From the NCBI GenBank assembly GCA_014204635.1, contig JACHLS010000006.1, positions 62,001 through 126,000 of the forward strand: DNA of 64,000 nt, in the 5' to 3' direction. Of this stretch, positions 1-8,747 are shown in pieces; within the stretch, counting starts at the first letter, position 1, and the number at the start of each line of letters is the position of its first letter. A model generated the notes under the pieces. It worked only from the letters and a program-made list of their open reading frames with translations. It made no database searches and had not been told where the DNA came from. The position numbers and the translations under genes were made by a program. This DNA is from Sporosarcina luteola (GTDB lineage Bacteria > Bacillota > Bacilli > Bacillales_A > Planococcaceae).

Positions 1-732
1 CCATTCACTTGAAAAATAGCCCGCTACCAAGACGGCCAAAACACCCCACGATAACCGGAACAAATGATGATCTTTAATCGCCTCTTCCGGCTCTTTCAGT
101 TTCTCCAGCGGATATGTACGTGGAATCGTCTTTCTGAAATATAAGAGCAGAACGGTGATCGTCGCCAGCAAGGAAAATACATTCGGTATGATCATATGGA
201 TCGCATACTCTACAAATCCGATGCCAAAAAAGTCGGCAGATACAATATTTACGAGATTGCTAACAATAAAAGGCAAACTCGTCGTATCGGCAATAAAACC
301 ACTCGCCATGATAAACGGGAAAATCATCTTTTCCTCAAATTTCAAATTCCGCACCATCGCTAAAACGATTGGCGTTAAAATCAATGCAGCTCCATCATTG
401 GCAAATAAAGCGGCAACGATCGCTCCGAGAATGCTCACATAGATGAACATCGTAATGCCGTGGCCTTTTGCAATCCGTGCCATATGAAGAGCCGCCCATT
501 CAAACAGACCGATTTCATCCAAAATGAGAGAAATGATTATTATGGCGATAAAGCTCAATGTCGCATTCCATGTAATATGCACGACTTCAATAATATCGCC
601 TGCATCGACGACGCCCGCAATCAAAGCAAGCAGAGCACCTGCACAGGTAGACCATCCAATGTTCAAACCTTTCGGCTGCCAAATGACGAAAACTAGCGTG
701 ACAATGAAAATGAGGCTGGCTGTTATTAACAT
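1..732 (-). CDS. arsB: Arsenite efflux pump ArsB (partial, 3' end outside window)
   Basis: Integral membrane carrier that exports arsenite and antimonite. 244 N-terminal residues are visible, translated from the minus strand; the family is about 430 residues, so the C-terminal half lies beyond position 1. The protein opens with a hydrophobic helix followed by VIWQPKGL, then [22 protein letters not shown] and [16 protein letters not shown], which match the well-conserved half of the staphylococcal plasmid-type ArsB closely. Its ATG lies inside the last codons of arsR (7 nt overlap), so the two are translationally coupled in one operon under the arsR operator. Several plus-strand reading frames over it are shadows. 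Confidence 0.95.
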   Translation of the reverse strand, partial: MLITASLIFIVTLVFVIWQPKGLNIGWSTCAGALLALIAGVVDAGDIIEVVHITWNATLSFIAIIIISLILDEIGLFEWAALHMARIAKGHGITMFIYVSILGAIVAALFANDGAALILTPIVLAMVRNLKFEEKMIFPFIMASGFIADTTSLPFIVSNLVNIVSADFFGIGFVEYAIHMIIPNVFSLLATITVLLLYFRKTIPRTYPLEKLKEPEEAIKDHHLFRLSWGVLAVLVAGYFSSEW

Positions 733-1034
733 GTTACATCACCCGCTCCGCATCGGCATACGGAGACCGCATCCAGTCCATTGATCACAGCCTGCACGAC
801 AGGCGATAACTCGTCGGCCAATTGGACATGCTTCCAAATACCAGTTTTTCGCTCCGTAATCATGCCTGCCTCTCGTAATTTACGTAAATGCTGACTCACA
901 GCCGGTTGTGAAATTGGCAATACATCAACAAACTGACACACACAGACCTCTCCATTTTTCAGGCATGCTAGCAATGTCAAACGGTTGATATCCGCTAAGG
1001 CCTTTAACTGCTTTTCCATTAAATAAATATCCAT
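726..1034 (-). CDS. arsR: ArsR-type arsenic-responsive repressor
   Basis: 102-residue winged-helix repressor of the ArsR/SmtB family. The metalloid-sensing motif EVCVCQF (Cys31, Cys33) sits in the third helix, followed by the recognition helix region [16 protein letters not shown]; extra cysteines occur in the C-terminal CRCG..C tail. Arsenite binding to the cysteines is expected to release the protein from the dyad just upstream. Start chosen at the ATG with AGGAGG four bases upstream; a second Met at residue 6 has no well-placed ribosome-binding site. It overlaps arsB by 7 nt. Confidence 0.96.
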   Translation of the reverse strand: MDIYLMEKQLKALADINRLTLLACLKNGEVCVCQFVDVLPISQPAVSQHLRKLREAGMITERKTGIWKHVQLADELSPVVQAVINGLDAVSVCRCGAGDVTC

Positions 1035-1043
1035 AGCGCCTCC

Positions 1044-1065
1044 TATATAAGCAAATACTTATATA
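1044..1065 (-). promoter_or_regulatory. arsR: ArsR operator dyad
   Basis: Perfect 8 bp inverted repeat TATATAAG / CTTATATA separated by 6 nt, lying directly upstream of the arsR ribosome-binding site. Position and AT-rich symmetry fit an ArsR/SmtB autoregulatory operator; the site itself is seen, the binding is inferred. Confidence 0.8.
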
Positions 1066-1126
1066 GAATACAGACAAGCCTCTCTGTTGTAAATAGTCAT
1101 CAGCTAAGATGGTGTACTATAAAAAA

Positions 1127-1600
1127 TTAGAAATCGCGGATTAACAAATCCGAGTTGACCGGTGCCCGTCCCATTTCGCGCGCCCAAATGGACAGTTGCC
1201 CTATATGATGCACTTCATGCGTTACAATATGGTACAGCACTTTTTCATAAGGGAGTCTTAACATCTCACCATTCCGTTTTTGGATTTCCAGTACCCTATT
1301 TCCCCCCCAAGAGTTCGCCAACTCATGCAAAAAGAGTTTGGTCCTTGATCGAGTTGCAGCATCAAACGATTTGACCTCATTCAATTGTGTGATAGCCTTG
1401 AGATCCGTAGTCATGACTGGCTTACTCCACATCTGATTAATCCAAAGCTGTTCACAATCAATGACATGATATAACGTATGTAAAAAACTTCTCATTCCGC
1501 CTATTCTCTTTTGAATTAGTTCCTCATAAGGAATTTCTTCACACCATTCGAACCATTCGTTGCGTACTTGCCAATTATATTGAAATAATTTCTCTAGCAT
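1127..1600 (-). CDS. DinB-family protein
   Basis: 157 residues, four-helix-bundle DinB/YfiT-like fold. Metal-site histidines are seen at about residue 45 (LYHVID) and in the C-terminal THEVHHIGQL motif, the usual three-His arrangement of this family. Members are often thiol-dependent S-transferases or of unknown function; the substrate cannot be read here. ATG start has AAGGAGG six bases upstream. The HAD phosphatase gene begins upstream in another transcript direction sense: both are on the minus strand, 16 nt apart, and probably share a message (HAD is downstream of nothing, DinB follows it). Confidence 0.85.
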   Translation of the reverse strand: MLEKLFQYNWQVRNEWFEWCEEIPYEELIQKRIGGMRSFLHTLYHVIDCEQLWINQMWSKPVMTTDLKAITQLNEVKSFDAATRSRTKLFLHELANSWGGNRVLEIQKRNGEMLRLPYEKVLYHIVTHEVHHIGQLSIWAREMGRAPVNSDLLIRDF

Positions 1601-1616
1601 GTTTTGCCTCCTTGTT

Positions 1617-2396
1617 TCAAATCAGTTCAAGAGTTTTCAACGCATATGCAATTCCGTCGTCCGCACAATCCTTCGTGACAAAATCTGCAATCTCTTTGAG
1701 CTTTTCACTTCCATTTCCCATCGCTATGCTGAAACCGACCAGTTGAAATAAATCGATATCATTTTCTCCATCTCCAAAGGCGATCGCCTCAGATGGATGA
1801 AGTCCAAAGTAATCCAAAACATGTTGCGCTGCAATGGACTTAGATACCTCTGTCTGCAGCACATTGGCGATATGAGGATGCCACTGCTGAAATTGCAAAT
1901 TCGGGAATTCTTCTTCGTATATTTCAATGGTGTCACGATTGCCATATAGGCACATCAAGTAGATTTCCTTATTACCTGCATCATCGTCCCTCTCCGGAAA
2001 GGCTTCCAATGACAAGGTTTCTTTCAAAGCGATAAGTGTGTTTTCATCCTGTACGCTGTTCATCGTAAGTCTTTCTGTAAAGTAAGTTAACGAGTGTCCT
2101 CTGCGTTCTGCAAATTTGTGGATAGTCGTGACTGTTTCCTTACTCAAGACGGACTTGTAAATTACTTCATCTTGAAACTTCACAAATGCCCCGTTCGCTG
2201 TAATAAACGCATCGATCCCTATGGACTCCAAGTCAAGGCACATGGACAGCGGCCGACCAGTAGCAGCTACCAATAGATAATTATGTTTTTTTAATTGACG
2301 GATTGTCCTTTTTGTAGCCGCCGACACTTCCCCTTTTTTATAGTCGATCAATGTACCATCTACATCAAAGAAGATAATTTTATATGTCAATGCCAT
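1617..2396 (-). CDS. Cof-type HAD-IIB sugar-phosphate phosphatase
   Basis: About 259 residues. HAD motif I FFDVDGTLID near the N terminus (nucleophile and acid/base Asp), motif II AATGRP, motif IV AFGDGENDI, and the C2-type cap between them, all typical of Cof/YidA/YkrA hydrolases that act on sugar phosphates or FMN-like phosphomonoesters. Start is uncertain: ATG at 2396 gives the usual family N terminus (MALTYKIIFFDVDGT), but the purine-rich GGGAAAGAGGG abuts it directly, so the in-frame TTG at 2414 is possible. Precedes the DinB gene by 16 nt on the same strand. Confidence 0.9.
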   Translation of the reverse strand: MALTYKIIFFDVDGTLIDYKKGEVSAATKRTIRQLKKHNYLLVAATGRPLSMCLDLESIGIDAFITANGAFVKFQDEVIYKSVLSKETVTTIHKFAERRGHSLTYFTERLTMNSVQDENTLIALKETLSLEAFPERDDDAGNKEIYLMCLYGNRDTIEIYEEEFPNLQFQQWHPHIANVLQTEVSKSIAAQHVLDYFGLHPSEAIAFGDGENDIDLFQLVGFSIAMGNGSEKLKEIADFVTKDCADDGIAYALKTLELI

Positions 2397-2481
2397 CCCT
2401 CTTTCCCAGTTCAAACATTCGCCAGTATTGAATCAAAACCCTTTATGATACACTCAACATAGTAAAAAAGGAGTGAGCTAT

Positions 2482-3129
2482 ATGAAACAAGCAGCCATTT
2501 TCGATATGGATGGAACACTGTTTCAAACCGATCTAATCTTGGAATTGTCTCTGGATGATACATTCGCCCATTTGCGTTCGTTAGGAGCTTGGGACGGGGT
2601 AACGCCGATTGATACATACCGTCATATTATGGGAGTTCCATTGCCTGAAGTATGGGCTGCTTTATTACCGGATCATGCAGAGGACATGAAGGAGCTGGCA
2701 AACTCTCACTTTCTAAAGAGGTTGATCGACAATATTAAAAACGGAAGAGGGGCATTGTATCCGAATGCGAAAGAAATTCTCGTATATTTGAAAGAGAAGG
2801 GCGTTGCCATTTTCATCGCAAGCAATGGATTGCCGGATTACTTGGCCGCCATCAGCCGCTATTATGGCTTAGATGAATGGGTGACCGAAACTTGCAGCAT
2901 CCAACAAATTCAATCATTGAATAAGAGTGATTTAGTGAGGATGATTCTAAAGAAGTATGCGATTCAAACAGCAGTGGTAGTCGGAGACCGTCTGTCCGAT
3001 ATACAAGCAGCGAAGGAGAACGGGTTACTGGCCATTGGATGCAGGTTTGATTTTGCTAAAGACGATGAATTGGTCCAAGCTGATTGGGTAATAGACGATT
3101 TATTAGAAATTAAGTCGATTTTGATGTAG
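2482..3129 (+). CDS. HAD-superfamily hydrolase (phosphoglycolate phosphatase-like)
   Basis: 215 residues of HAD subfamily IA. Motif I FDMDGTLF at about residues 7-14, motif II FIASNG, lysine NKSDLV and motif IV VVGDRLSD are all present, with a small helical cap between motifs I and II. Likely cytoplasmic phosphatase of unknown substrate. The ATG at 2482 is preferred over the in-frame GTG nine bases upstream because AAGGAG lies eight bases before it. Divergent from the Cof-type HAD gene, sharing a short promoter region of roughly 85 nt. Confidence 0.9.
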   Translation: MKQAAIFDMDGTLFQTDLILELSLDDTFAHLRSLGAWDGVTPIDTYRHIMGVPLPEVWAALLPDHAEDMKELANSHFLKRLIDNIKNGRGALYPNAKEILVYLKEKGVAIFIASNGLPDYLAAISRYYGLDEWVTETCSIQQIQSLNKSDLVRMILKKYAIQTAVVVGDRLSDIQAAKENGLLAIGCRFDFAKDDELVQADWVIDDLLEIKSILM

Positions 3130-3142
3130 AACATATTAAAAA

Positions 3143-3178
3143 GAGCCATCCTGTCTTTCATTAAAGACAGGATGGCTC
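3143..3178. terminator. Terminator hairpin between convergent genes
   Basis: Perfect 16 bp stem (GAGCCATCCTGTCTTT and its complement) with a CATT loop. On the minus strand it is followed by TTTTT, so it best serves the FMN reductase gene; on the plus strand the following tract is weaker, but it could also stop the HAD transcript. Confidence 0.88.
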
Positions 3179-3191
3179 AATTGATTTCAAA

Positions 3192-3749
3192 TCAGTTGAT
3201 TGAACTCATTTTATTGTAAAACGCAATGAAGTTCTGGACAACGCTATCCAAGAAATCAATTGTTCCTTGGTCTGTCAATTCGCCCGCTTCATCCATCTTC
3301 TGATGTACAGATCCAATGTATACTTCATTGTTCGGCAACAACGTTGGAGAAAGCATTGGGTTGGAAAGAATTTCACGCAAGTGGATTTGCGCACGTACAC
3401 TTCCGAGTACCCCCATCGAAGAGCCGATGATGAACGCTGGTTTATCTTTAATTGCAAAATTGCTGCGTGATAGCCAGTCGACTGCATTTTTCAATGCACC
3501 CGGAATTGAGAAATTATATTCAGGAACGGCAAATAGGACCGCATCCGAATCGCGGACGTCTTCCATGAACGTCTTCACTTGCTCTGACGGATTGCTTTCC
3601 TTCTCTACAGAAAATATATCGACGTCGTTAATGAAAACTGGCGTGATATCCAATTGTCCCGCATATTTTTTGCCAAGGTATTCAACTAATTTCAAGTTGT
3701 ATGAAGTCGGGCTTGTACTACCGATAATTGCTTTTACTTTGATTGTCAT
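3192..3749 (-). CDS. NAD(P)H-dependent FMN reductase
   Basis: 185-residue flavodoxin-fold reductase (NADPH-dependent FMN reductase family, azoreductase/YhdA-like). Phosphate-binding loop GSTSPTSYN at residues 10-18 and the flavin/NADPH signature PEYNFSIPGALKNAVDWLS in the middle are clear. Reduces FMN or quinones and azo compounds in the cytosol. ATG start with AAAAGGAG nine bases upstream. The 220 nt upstream hold two dyads, see separate entry; reductases of this type are often controlled by thiol-based regulators. Confidence 0.93.
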   Translation of the reverse strand: MTIKVKAIIGSTSPTSYNLKLVEYLGKKYAGQLDITPVFINDVDIFSVEKESNPSEQVKTFMEDVRDSDAVLFAVPEYNFSIPGALKNAVDWLSRSNFAIKDKPAFIIGSSMGVLGSVRAQIHLREILSNPMLSPTLLPNNEVYIGSVHQKMDEAGELTDQGTIDFLDSVVQNFIAFYNKMSSIN

Positions 3750-3833
3750 GCTGATAAACTCCTTTTTTTTGTAACTTGGGCTTTCGATAGCATATCCCTG
3801 CCATCTATCGCCTATACATTCAGTATGACGGAA

Positions 3834-3892
3834 TGCAACTTAAAAAGGAAGTACGCACTTTTAAGTTGCATAGTATACTAAAAGATACTATG
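3834..3892. promoter_or_regulatory. Two inverted repeats between FMN reductase and sensor kinase genes
   Basis: A 12 bp perfect arm pair TGCAACTTAAAA / TTTTAAGTTGCA (3834-3845, 3859-3870, 13 nt spacer) overlaps by two bases an 8 bp pair CATAGTAT / ATACTATG (3869-3876, 3885-3892). The second resembles the AGTA/TACT symmetry of HxlR/YodB-type operators that control azoreductases, but no HxlR gene is in the window. Seen as structure; regulator is inferred. Confidence 0.55.
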
Positions 3893-3971
3893 AATCGTAT
3901 TGAGTAAATGCACTTGGTTTGAGACAATGGTTCCAGTTGGTAAATAAGGGACTGAAAGGTGACAAGCTTTA

Positions 3972-6900
3972 ATGACGACAAGCCGGATGAAGACTCGGAA
4001 TATTATTCTCATGATCAGCAGTTTTATATTGTGCATTCTCGTTTTGCGGATTGGTTGGTTTTTCTACTTTAATTCACCTGAACACCGGACAGCAGTAAGT
4101 GGAATTGCCGATTTTCGGCAGGAACCGTTGAGAGAAGATAACACGGTATCTTTGAACGGAGAATGGCAGTTTTATCCTTCCGAATTTATTATGGAAACCC
4201 CTTCGCAAGTAACGGAAGCGCAGTATATACAAGTACCGATGAATTGGAGAGCTGCCTTGGATCCTGCCGATCAAACCGCGAGAGGATATGGTTCCTACCG
4301 GCTGGCCATCCTTCTGCCGGAACAAGAGGAAACGATCTACGGCATCCAATTAAATGGATTTGATGCGTTTGCCAGTATATACGTGAACGGAAAGTTGATT
4401 AATAAAGAGAATATGGCAGTTTCTCAACCCGCCTCGAAAATGAAAAAGCAAGGGCCGATGACCGCCATCTTTTCTACAACGGACCGGGAAATCGATCTTG
4501 TCATCCAAGTATCTAACTTTGATAGTATCCATTCGGGCGGCTTAAAAGATTCCATCCGCTTCGGACTGCAATCAGCCATTGTGAAAGAGGCATCCTTCTC
4601 GCAGGCCATGCAACTTCTTGTCAGTATGATCTTTTTCCTGCATAGCTTCTATGCGCTTGCTATTTTTCTAATTGGAAAAGGATATTACGAAAAAGAACTG
4701 CTCTACTTCAGTCTCTTGTTAGCTCTGAATGGATTCATTCTCTTAGTCGACGATCATGCACTGCTCCAATTACCTTTACCTAATGGCCTTTACATAAAAG
4801 TGCTCTTTGTGCTGCTCCTCAGCCTCTTGCTTGTCACTTTAAAGTTCATCAATGTGCTCTTTCAGATCAAATCAACCGTTTCAAAATTCCTATATGTACT
4901 GTTCATTCCGATTTCTATTCTTTTACTTACCACGCAGGTGCTGCACACAGCACCGATGCAATGGTTTCTAATAATCTATGGGCTTTGCATCGCCATCCAA
5001 CTGATCATTCCGACCCTATCCTCCATTCGAAAGGGCAATGCCGACGGGATCTTTATTTTATTTTATCTCCTTTGCTTCATTTCAAATGGCGCTTGGGGCA
5101 CCGCTATTAAGACAGCTGTCGTCAATATTTCATACTACCCGTTCGATTATCTTTTCTCAATTATGGTGATCGCCCTTCTGCTGTTTCGAAGACATATGAA
5201 GGTTGTCCGCCTTCATAATGAACAACATAGTAAATTGGCGAAAGCCGATATCCAAAAAGACATATTTCTAGCCAATACATCTCATGAACTGCGCAATCCC
5301 TTGCACGGCATTCTCGGTATTGCACAATCCTTACTGGAAGATAATTCATCTGCGCTATCGCAGCGCGAGAAACAAAATCTCCAACTGCTATTGCAAATCG
5401 GGAATCGGATGACCTTGACGCTGAACGACTTGCTGGATTTAAAAAAGTTGGAGGACGGCCGCATCCAATTGCATCAAGAACCGCTCGACATTCAAAGCCT
5501 GACTTCCGGGGTCATTGACCTGATTCATTTTATGAAGAACACGAACAATTTGACATTCGATTCCACCATTCCAGCAGACTTTCCATCTGTTTTTGCTGAC
5601 GAAAACCGGCTCGTCCAAATCTTATTTAATTTGCTCCATAATGCTGTTAAATTTACCGATGGTGGCAGAATTACCATTCATGCCAGCCACAATCAGAAGG
5701 AAGCAGCCATCTCCATACAGGATACTGGAATTGGAATGACCAAAGAGGTGATGGAACGCATTTTTGATCGTTATGAACAAGCTTCGGAAACGGGACAAGA
5801 AGGGATTGGACTCGGCTTGGCGATTTCCCGGCAATTAGTTGAACTGCATGGAGGCAGGATTACTGTAGCGTCCGAATTGGGGAAGGGAACGACTTTCACT
5901 TTTACTCTCCCTTTATCGGATGGCAGTCAAAAAGAAACAGCCTTGCCTGCTACAATCGCTGCATTCAAGCAGACATTCCATCCGGTCGAAGATAAGACGG
6001 CAGCCGCCGCTCAAGACGCCCCCTCCGGCGGCTCCCTTCTGATTGTCGACGATGATCCGGTCAACTTAAAAGTAATCAGCAGGCTATTGGAAGGTTCTTA
6101 TCACATTGCCACCGCCGAGAGCGGTGCGGAGGCGCTCCGCATGATCAAGTCGGAAACATACGATCTGATGATTTCAGATGTCATGATGCCTCACATGTCC
6201 GGTTATGAATTATGTAAGGAAATCCGAAAACACTACACGATCACTGAACTCCCGATTCTCTTATTGACCGCACGTAATCAGACCATGGATATTCACACCG
6301 GTTTTCAGGCAGGAGCAAACGATTATGTAGCGAAGCCAGCGAATGCAATTGAACTGAAAGCCCGTGTTCATGCGTTGTTAATGCAAAACCGGGCAATCCA
6401 GGAACAACTCCGAATGGAAGCCGCCTATCTGCAGGCACAGATCAAACCGCATTTCCTATACAATACATTAAACACGATCGCCTCGTTAGGTGAGCTGGAT
6501 CCATCCCGTATGGTGAAACTGCTGCATGAGTTCGGTAATTACTTGCATCGAAGTTTCCATATGGACAACACGAAAAATTTGATTCCCCTCAAGAATGAAA
6601 TTGACTTGGTCCGATCTTACTTGTTTATCGAAATCGAGAGGTTTGGAAACCGAATCCAAGTCATTTGGGATGTGGAGGACATAAATGGGATCTACATACC
6701 TCCCCTTTCGATCCAAACGATCGTTGAAAATGCGCTGCACCATGGAATTCTTCAAAAGACAGAAGGAGGTATCGTGAAGATCACAGTCACCCAAGACGAG
6801 CACTCCCATCTCATTACGATCCAAGACAATGGTGTCGGCATGCAAGAACAGCAAGTCATGGAACTTTTATCGGATGCAAACAAACTTCAATACGGCATCG

Positions 6901-7022
6901 GCATTGCAAATACCCATCGCCGCCTGATCCAGTTGTTCGGAAAAGGACTCCAATTGAAAAGCCAAGTGAATAAAGGAACGACCGTCTCATTTATTGTGCC
7001 TAACCGGCCATCCATACAGTAG
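3972..7022 (+). CDS. 7TM-DISM hybrid sensor with two histidine-kinase cores and a receiver
   Basis: 1016 residues. Order: N-terminal membrane anchor; extracellular carbohydrate-binding-like beta-sandwich (about 50-205, SLNGEWQFYP, LNGFDAFASIYVNGK); seven-helix DISM membrane region (about 215-410); HisKA with phospho-His438 in TSHELRNPLHG; HATPase with N box near 555 and GLGLAISRQL; receiver with acidic DDD at 693-695 and phospho-Asp736 (ISDVMMP); then a second, LytS-type kinase with His827 in QIKPHFLYNTLN and a second ATPase with VENALHHG. Such DISM hybrids usually sense cell-wall or carbohydrate ligands. No response regulator gene is adjacent, so the output partner is unknown. ATG start with GAAAGGTGA ten bases before. 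The gene is monocistronic with its own terminator. Confidence 0.94.
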   Translation: MTTSRMKTRNIILMISSFILCILVLRIGWFFYFNSPEHRTAVSGIADFRQEPLREDNTVSLNGEWQFYPSEFIMETPSQVTEAQYIQVPMNWRAALDPADQTARGYGSYRLAILLPEQEETIYGIQLNGFDAFASIYVNGKLINKENMAVSQPASKMKKQGPMTAIFSTTDREIDLVIQVSNFDSIHSGGLKDSIRFGLQSAIVKEASFSQAMQLLVSMIFFLHSFYALAIFLIGKGYYEKELLYFSLLLALNGFILLVDDHALLQLPLPNGLYIKVLFVLLLSLLLVTLKFINVLFQIKSTVSKFLYVLFIPISILLLTTQVLHTAPMQWFLIIYGLCIAIQLIIPTLSSIRKGNADGIFILFYLLCFISNGAWGTAIKTAVVNISYYPFDYLFSIMVIALLLFRRHMKVVRLHNEQHSKLAKADIQKDIFLANTSHELRNPLHGILGIAQSLLEDNSSALSQREKQNLQLLLQIGNRMTLTLNDLLDLKKLEDGRIQLHQEPLDIQSLTSGVIDLIHFMKNTNNLTFDSTIPADFPSVFADENRLVQILFNLLHNAVKFTDGGRITIHASHNQKEAAISIQDTGIGMTKEVMERIFDRYEQASETGQEGIGLGLAISRQLVELHGGRITVASELGKGTTFTFTLPLSDGSQKETALPATIAAFKQTFHPVEDKTAAAAQDAPSGGSLLIVDDDPVNLKVISRLLEGSYHIATAESGAEALRMIKSETYDLMISDVMMPHMSGYELCKEIRKHYTITELPILLLTARNQTMDIHTGFQAGANDYVAKPANAIELKARVHALLMQNRAIQEQLRMEAAYLQAQIKPHFLYNTLNTIASLGELDPSRMVKLLHEFGNYLHRSFHMDNTKNLIPLKNEIDLVRSYLFIEIERFGNRIQVIWDVEDINGIYIPPLSIQTIVENALHHGILQKTEGGIVKITVTQDEHSHLITIQDNGVGMQEQQVMELLSDANKLQYGIGIANTHRRLIQLFGKGLQLKSQVNKGTTVSFIVPNRPSIQ

Positions 7023-7024
7023 TC

Positions 7025-7076
7025 AAAAGGACGATCCAGAAGAGGTATAGATATTCTTCTCCTGGATCGTCCTTTT
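7025..7076 (+). terminator. Rho-independent terminator of the hybrid sensor gene
   Basis: 15 bp stem AAAAGGACGATCCAG / CTGGATCGTCCTTTT with a 22 nt loop that can extend the pairing, ending in TTTTTT. Begins two bases after the stop codon. Confidence 0.9.
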
Positions 7077-7123
7077 TTATGGAAGCATTGTTAAGTGCAA
7101 GACGCTATCTCCTTAGGTGACTT

Positions 7124-7207
7124 ACGAGCGGTCTGCTGTGGGAAACGAGCAGTTCCCGTAACCTTTCGAGCTGTCTGCGAGAATAATCGAGCGGATGCTA
7201 TGAGTAA
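7124..7207. repeat. Phased intergenic array A (CGAGC core, 21 nt period, 4 units)
   Basis: The word (A/T)CGAGC followed by A/G/T and then usually G starts at 7124, 7145, 7166 and 7187, exactly 21 nt apart, while the 13-14 nt between the cores are not conserved. It lies between the terminator of the hybrid sensor gene and the gntR promoter, in a 400 nt stretch with no gene. Weak on its own, but it matches the spacing of three larger arrays in this window. Confidence 0.6.
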
Positions 7208-7414
7208 AGGTTCAATGATTCCTATTTAGTTTGAACCGATCATCTCTCCATAAAACCCATGGCTGCTTTTGATTGGAATCATACCACCTGATTTAGAAAC
7301 TTATCGGACAGCCTTCTTTCATTATGAACTTATCATCAAGCCCCGTACTGCATGTTCCTGTTTCCTTTCCTCATTGTGCAATCAATACTCCGTTTTCAGT
7401 AAAAAATATATTCA

Positions 7415-7453
7415 TTGACAGCGTGTATATATTGTATATAATGTGTATATACA
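7415..7453 (+). promoter_or_regulatory. Promoter and candidate GntR operator
   Basis: TTGACA (7415-7420), 16 nt spacer, TATAAT (7437-7442). The spacer and downstream flank form an AT-rich symmetric region of repeated GTATATA / TATATAC words reaching TGTATATACA just after the -10 box. YtrA-type GntR repressors autoregulate from such overlapping sites, so this is probably the operator of the next gene. Confidence 0.75.
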
Positions 7454-7493
7454 TAGATTAATTGGATTAACCAATTTTGAAAGGAGGTTCGCC

Positions 7494-7865
7494 ATGCAGC
7501 TTTTAATTTCCAACAGCTCAAAAGAGCCGATCTACAATCAAATCAAAGATCAGATCAAGCAAAAGGTGCTGTCGGGTGAACTACAGGAAGGCCATGCCCT
7601 TCCTTCTATGCGACAGCTGGCAAAGGATTTGCATATAAGCGTTATTACGACAAAACGTGCCTATGAGGAACTCGAAAAAGAGGGATACATCTATTCGATC
7701 ATCGGCAAAGGTTCCTTCATCGCAGAACAAAATGTCGACATGATCAAAGAGAAGAAGTTGACTGCAATGGAGGAGAAGCTGTTGGAAGTCATTGCGAACA
7801 GCAAAGAAATCGGGCTGTCTCTGAAAGAATTGAAGGAATGGATAACGATACTTTATGAGGAGTAG
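7494..7865 (+). CDS. GntR-family (YtrA subfamily) transcriptional repressor
   Basis: 123 residues: N-terminal winged helix with PIYNQIKDQIKQKVLSGEL and LPSMRQLAKDLHISVITTKRAYEELEKEG, then a very short helical C-terminal dimer domain, the YtrA hallmark. YtrA regulators sit at the head of ABC exporter operons and repress them until a peptide or cell-wall stress ligand appears. The ATG at 7494 with AAAGGAGG six bases upstream is chosen over upstream in-frame codons. The ABC ATPase gene follows after 6 nt, so this is the first gene of a five-gene operon, as in the staphylococcal pmtR-pmtABCD arrangement. Confidence 0.93.
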   Translation: MQLLISNSSKEPIYNQIKDQIKQKVLSGELQEGHALPSMRQLAKDLHISVITTKRAYEELEKEGYIYSIIGKGSFIAEQNVDMIKEKKLTAMEEKLLEVIANSKEIGLSLKELKEWITILYEE

Positions 7866-7871
7866 ATCACA

Positions 7872-8747
7872 ATGGACCATGTAATTGAGTTAAAAAATGT
7901 AAACAAATCGTATAATCACTTCAGCGTTTCCAACGTCTCTGTACAAATAAAAAAAGGCTTCGTCACAGGCATTATCGGTTCAAACGGCGCCGGTAAATCG
8001 ACGATCATGAGGATGATTTTGAACTTGGTAAAGCCGGATTCCGGGGATGTCCATATATTCGGAATGGACTATGCCAAACATGAAAAAAGCATCAAAGATC
8101 GCATCGGTTTCATCTACAGCGAGGATGTCCTGTACGATGAATTGACTTTGCAGGATCAGAAAAAACTGATTGCTCCTTGCTATTCGCAATGGGATGACAC
8201 GTTGTTTCGTCAGTATTGCGACACGTTCGAGCTGCCGCTTAAACAAAAGCTGAAATCCTTTTCGAAAGGGATGAAAGTGAAAGCTACTTTAGCAATAGCA
8301 CTTTCCCATAAGGCCGATCTATTAATCATGGATGAACCGACAGCCGGACTCGACCCTGTATTTCGAAGGGAGTTTCTCGACATTATGCAGGACATCATGC
8401 TCGACGGAAATAAATCAATCGTCTTGTCCACTCATATCATGAGCGATTTATCGACGATCGCGGATTATATTACGTATGTCCAAAAAGGGCGGATTGCTTT
8501 TTCAAAGGAGATTCATGAGCTCCAAGAAAACTATGCAGTCGTCCGGGGCGGCATCGAACTGCTCGACCGCGATACCGAACAGTGTTTTCTTGCCATTAAA
8601 AAGACAAGAACGGGCTTTGAGGGGCTATCCGCCAATCTAAACGAAGCGGAATCCCTATTTGGAAACGAAGCAGTAATCGAAAAGGCAAGCTTGGAAGATA
8701 TTATGTACTACATGCAAGGAGGTAAGAACGTTGCTGTTGTTAATTAA
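7872..8747 (+). CDS. ABC exporter ATP-binding protein
   Basis: 291 residues. Walker A GSNGAGKST at about 36-44, Walker B LLIMDEPTAGLD with catalytic Glu, switch His in STHIMSD. The signature is degenerate, SFSKGMKVK rather than LSGGQ, as is usual in the YtrB/PmtA/BcrA-like exporters. Pairs with the membrane protein encoded immediately downstream (17 nt overlap). Candidate substrates from the family are amphipathic peptides or cell-wall antibiotics; the substrate is not readable from sequence. Confidence 0.93.
   Translation: MDHVIELKNVNKSYNHFSVSNVSVQIKKGFVTGIIGSNGAGKSTIMRMILNLVKPDSGDVHIFGMDYAKHEKSIKDRIGFIYSEDVLYDELTLQDQKKLIAPCYSQWDDTLFRQYCDTFELPLKQKLKSFSKGMKVKATLAIALSHKADLLIMDEPTAGLDPVFRREFLDIMQDIMLDGNKSIVLSTHIMSDLSTIADYITYVQKGRIAFSKEIHELQENYAVVRGGIELLDRDTEQCFLAIKKTRTGFEGLSANLNEAESLFGNEAVIEKASLEDIMYYMQGGKNVAVVN

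Noticed and set aside
155..784. Plus-strand frames at the left edge
   Set aside because: Antisense to arsB, whose conserved motifs are on the minus strand.
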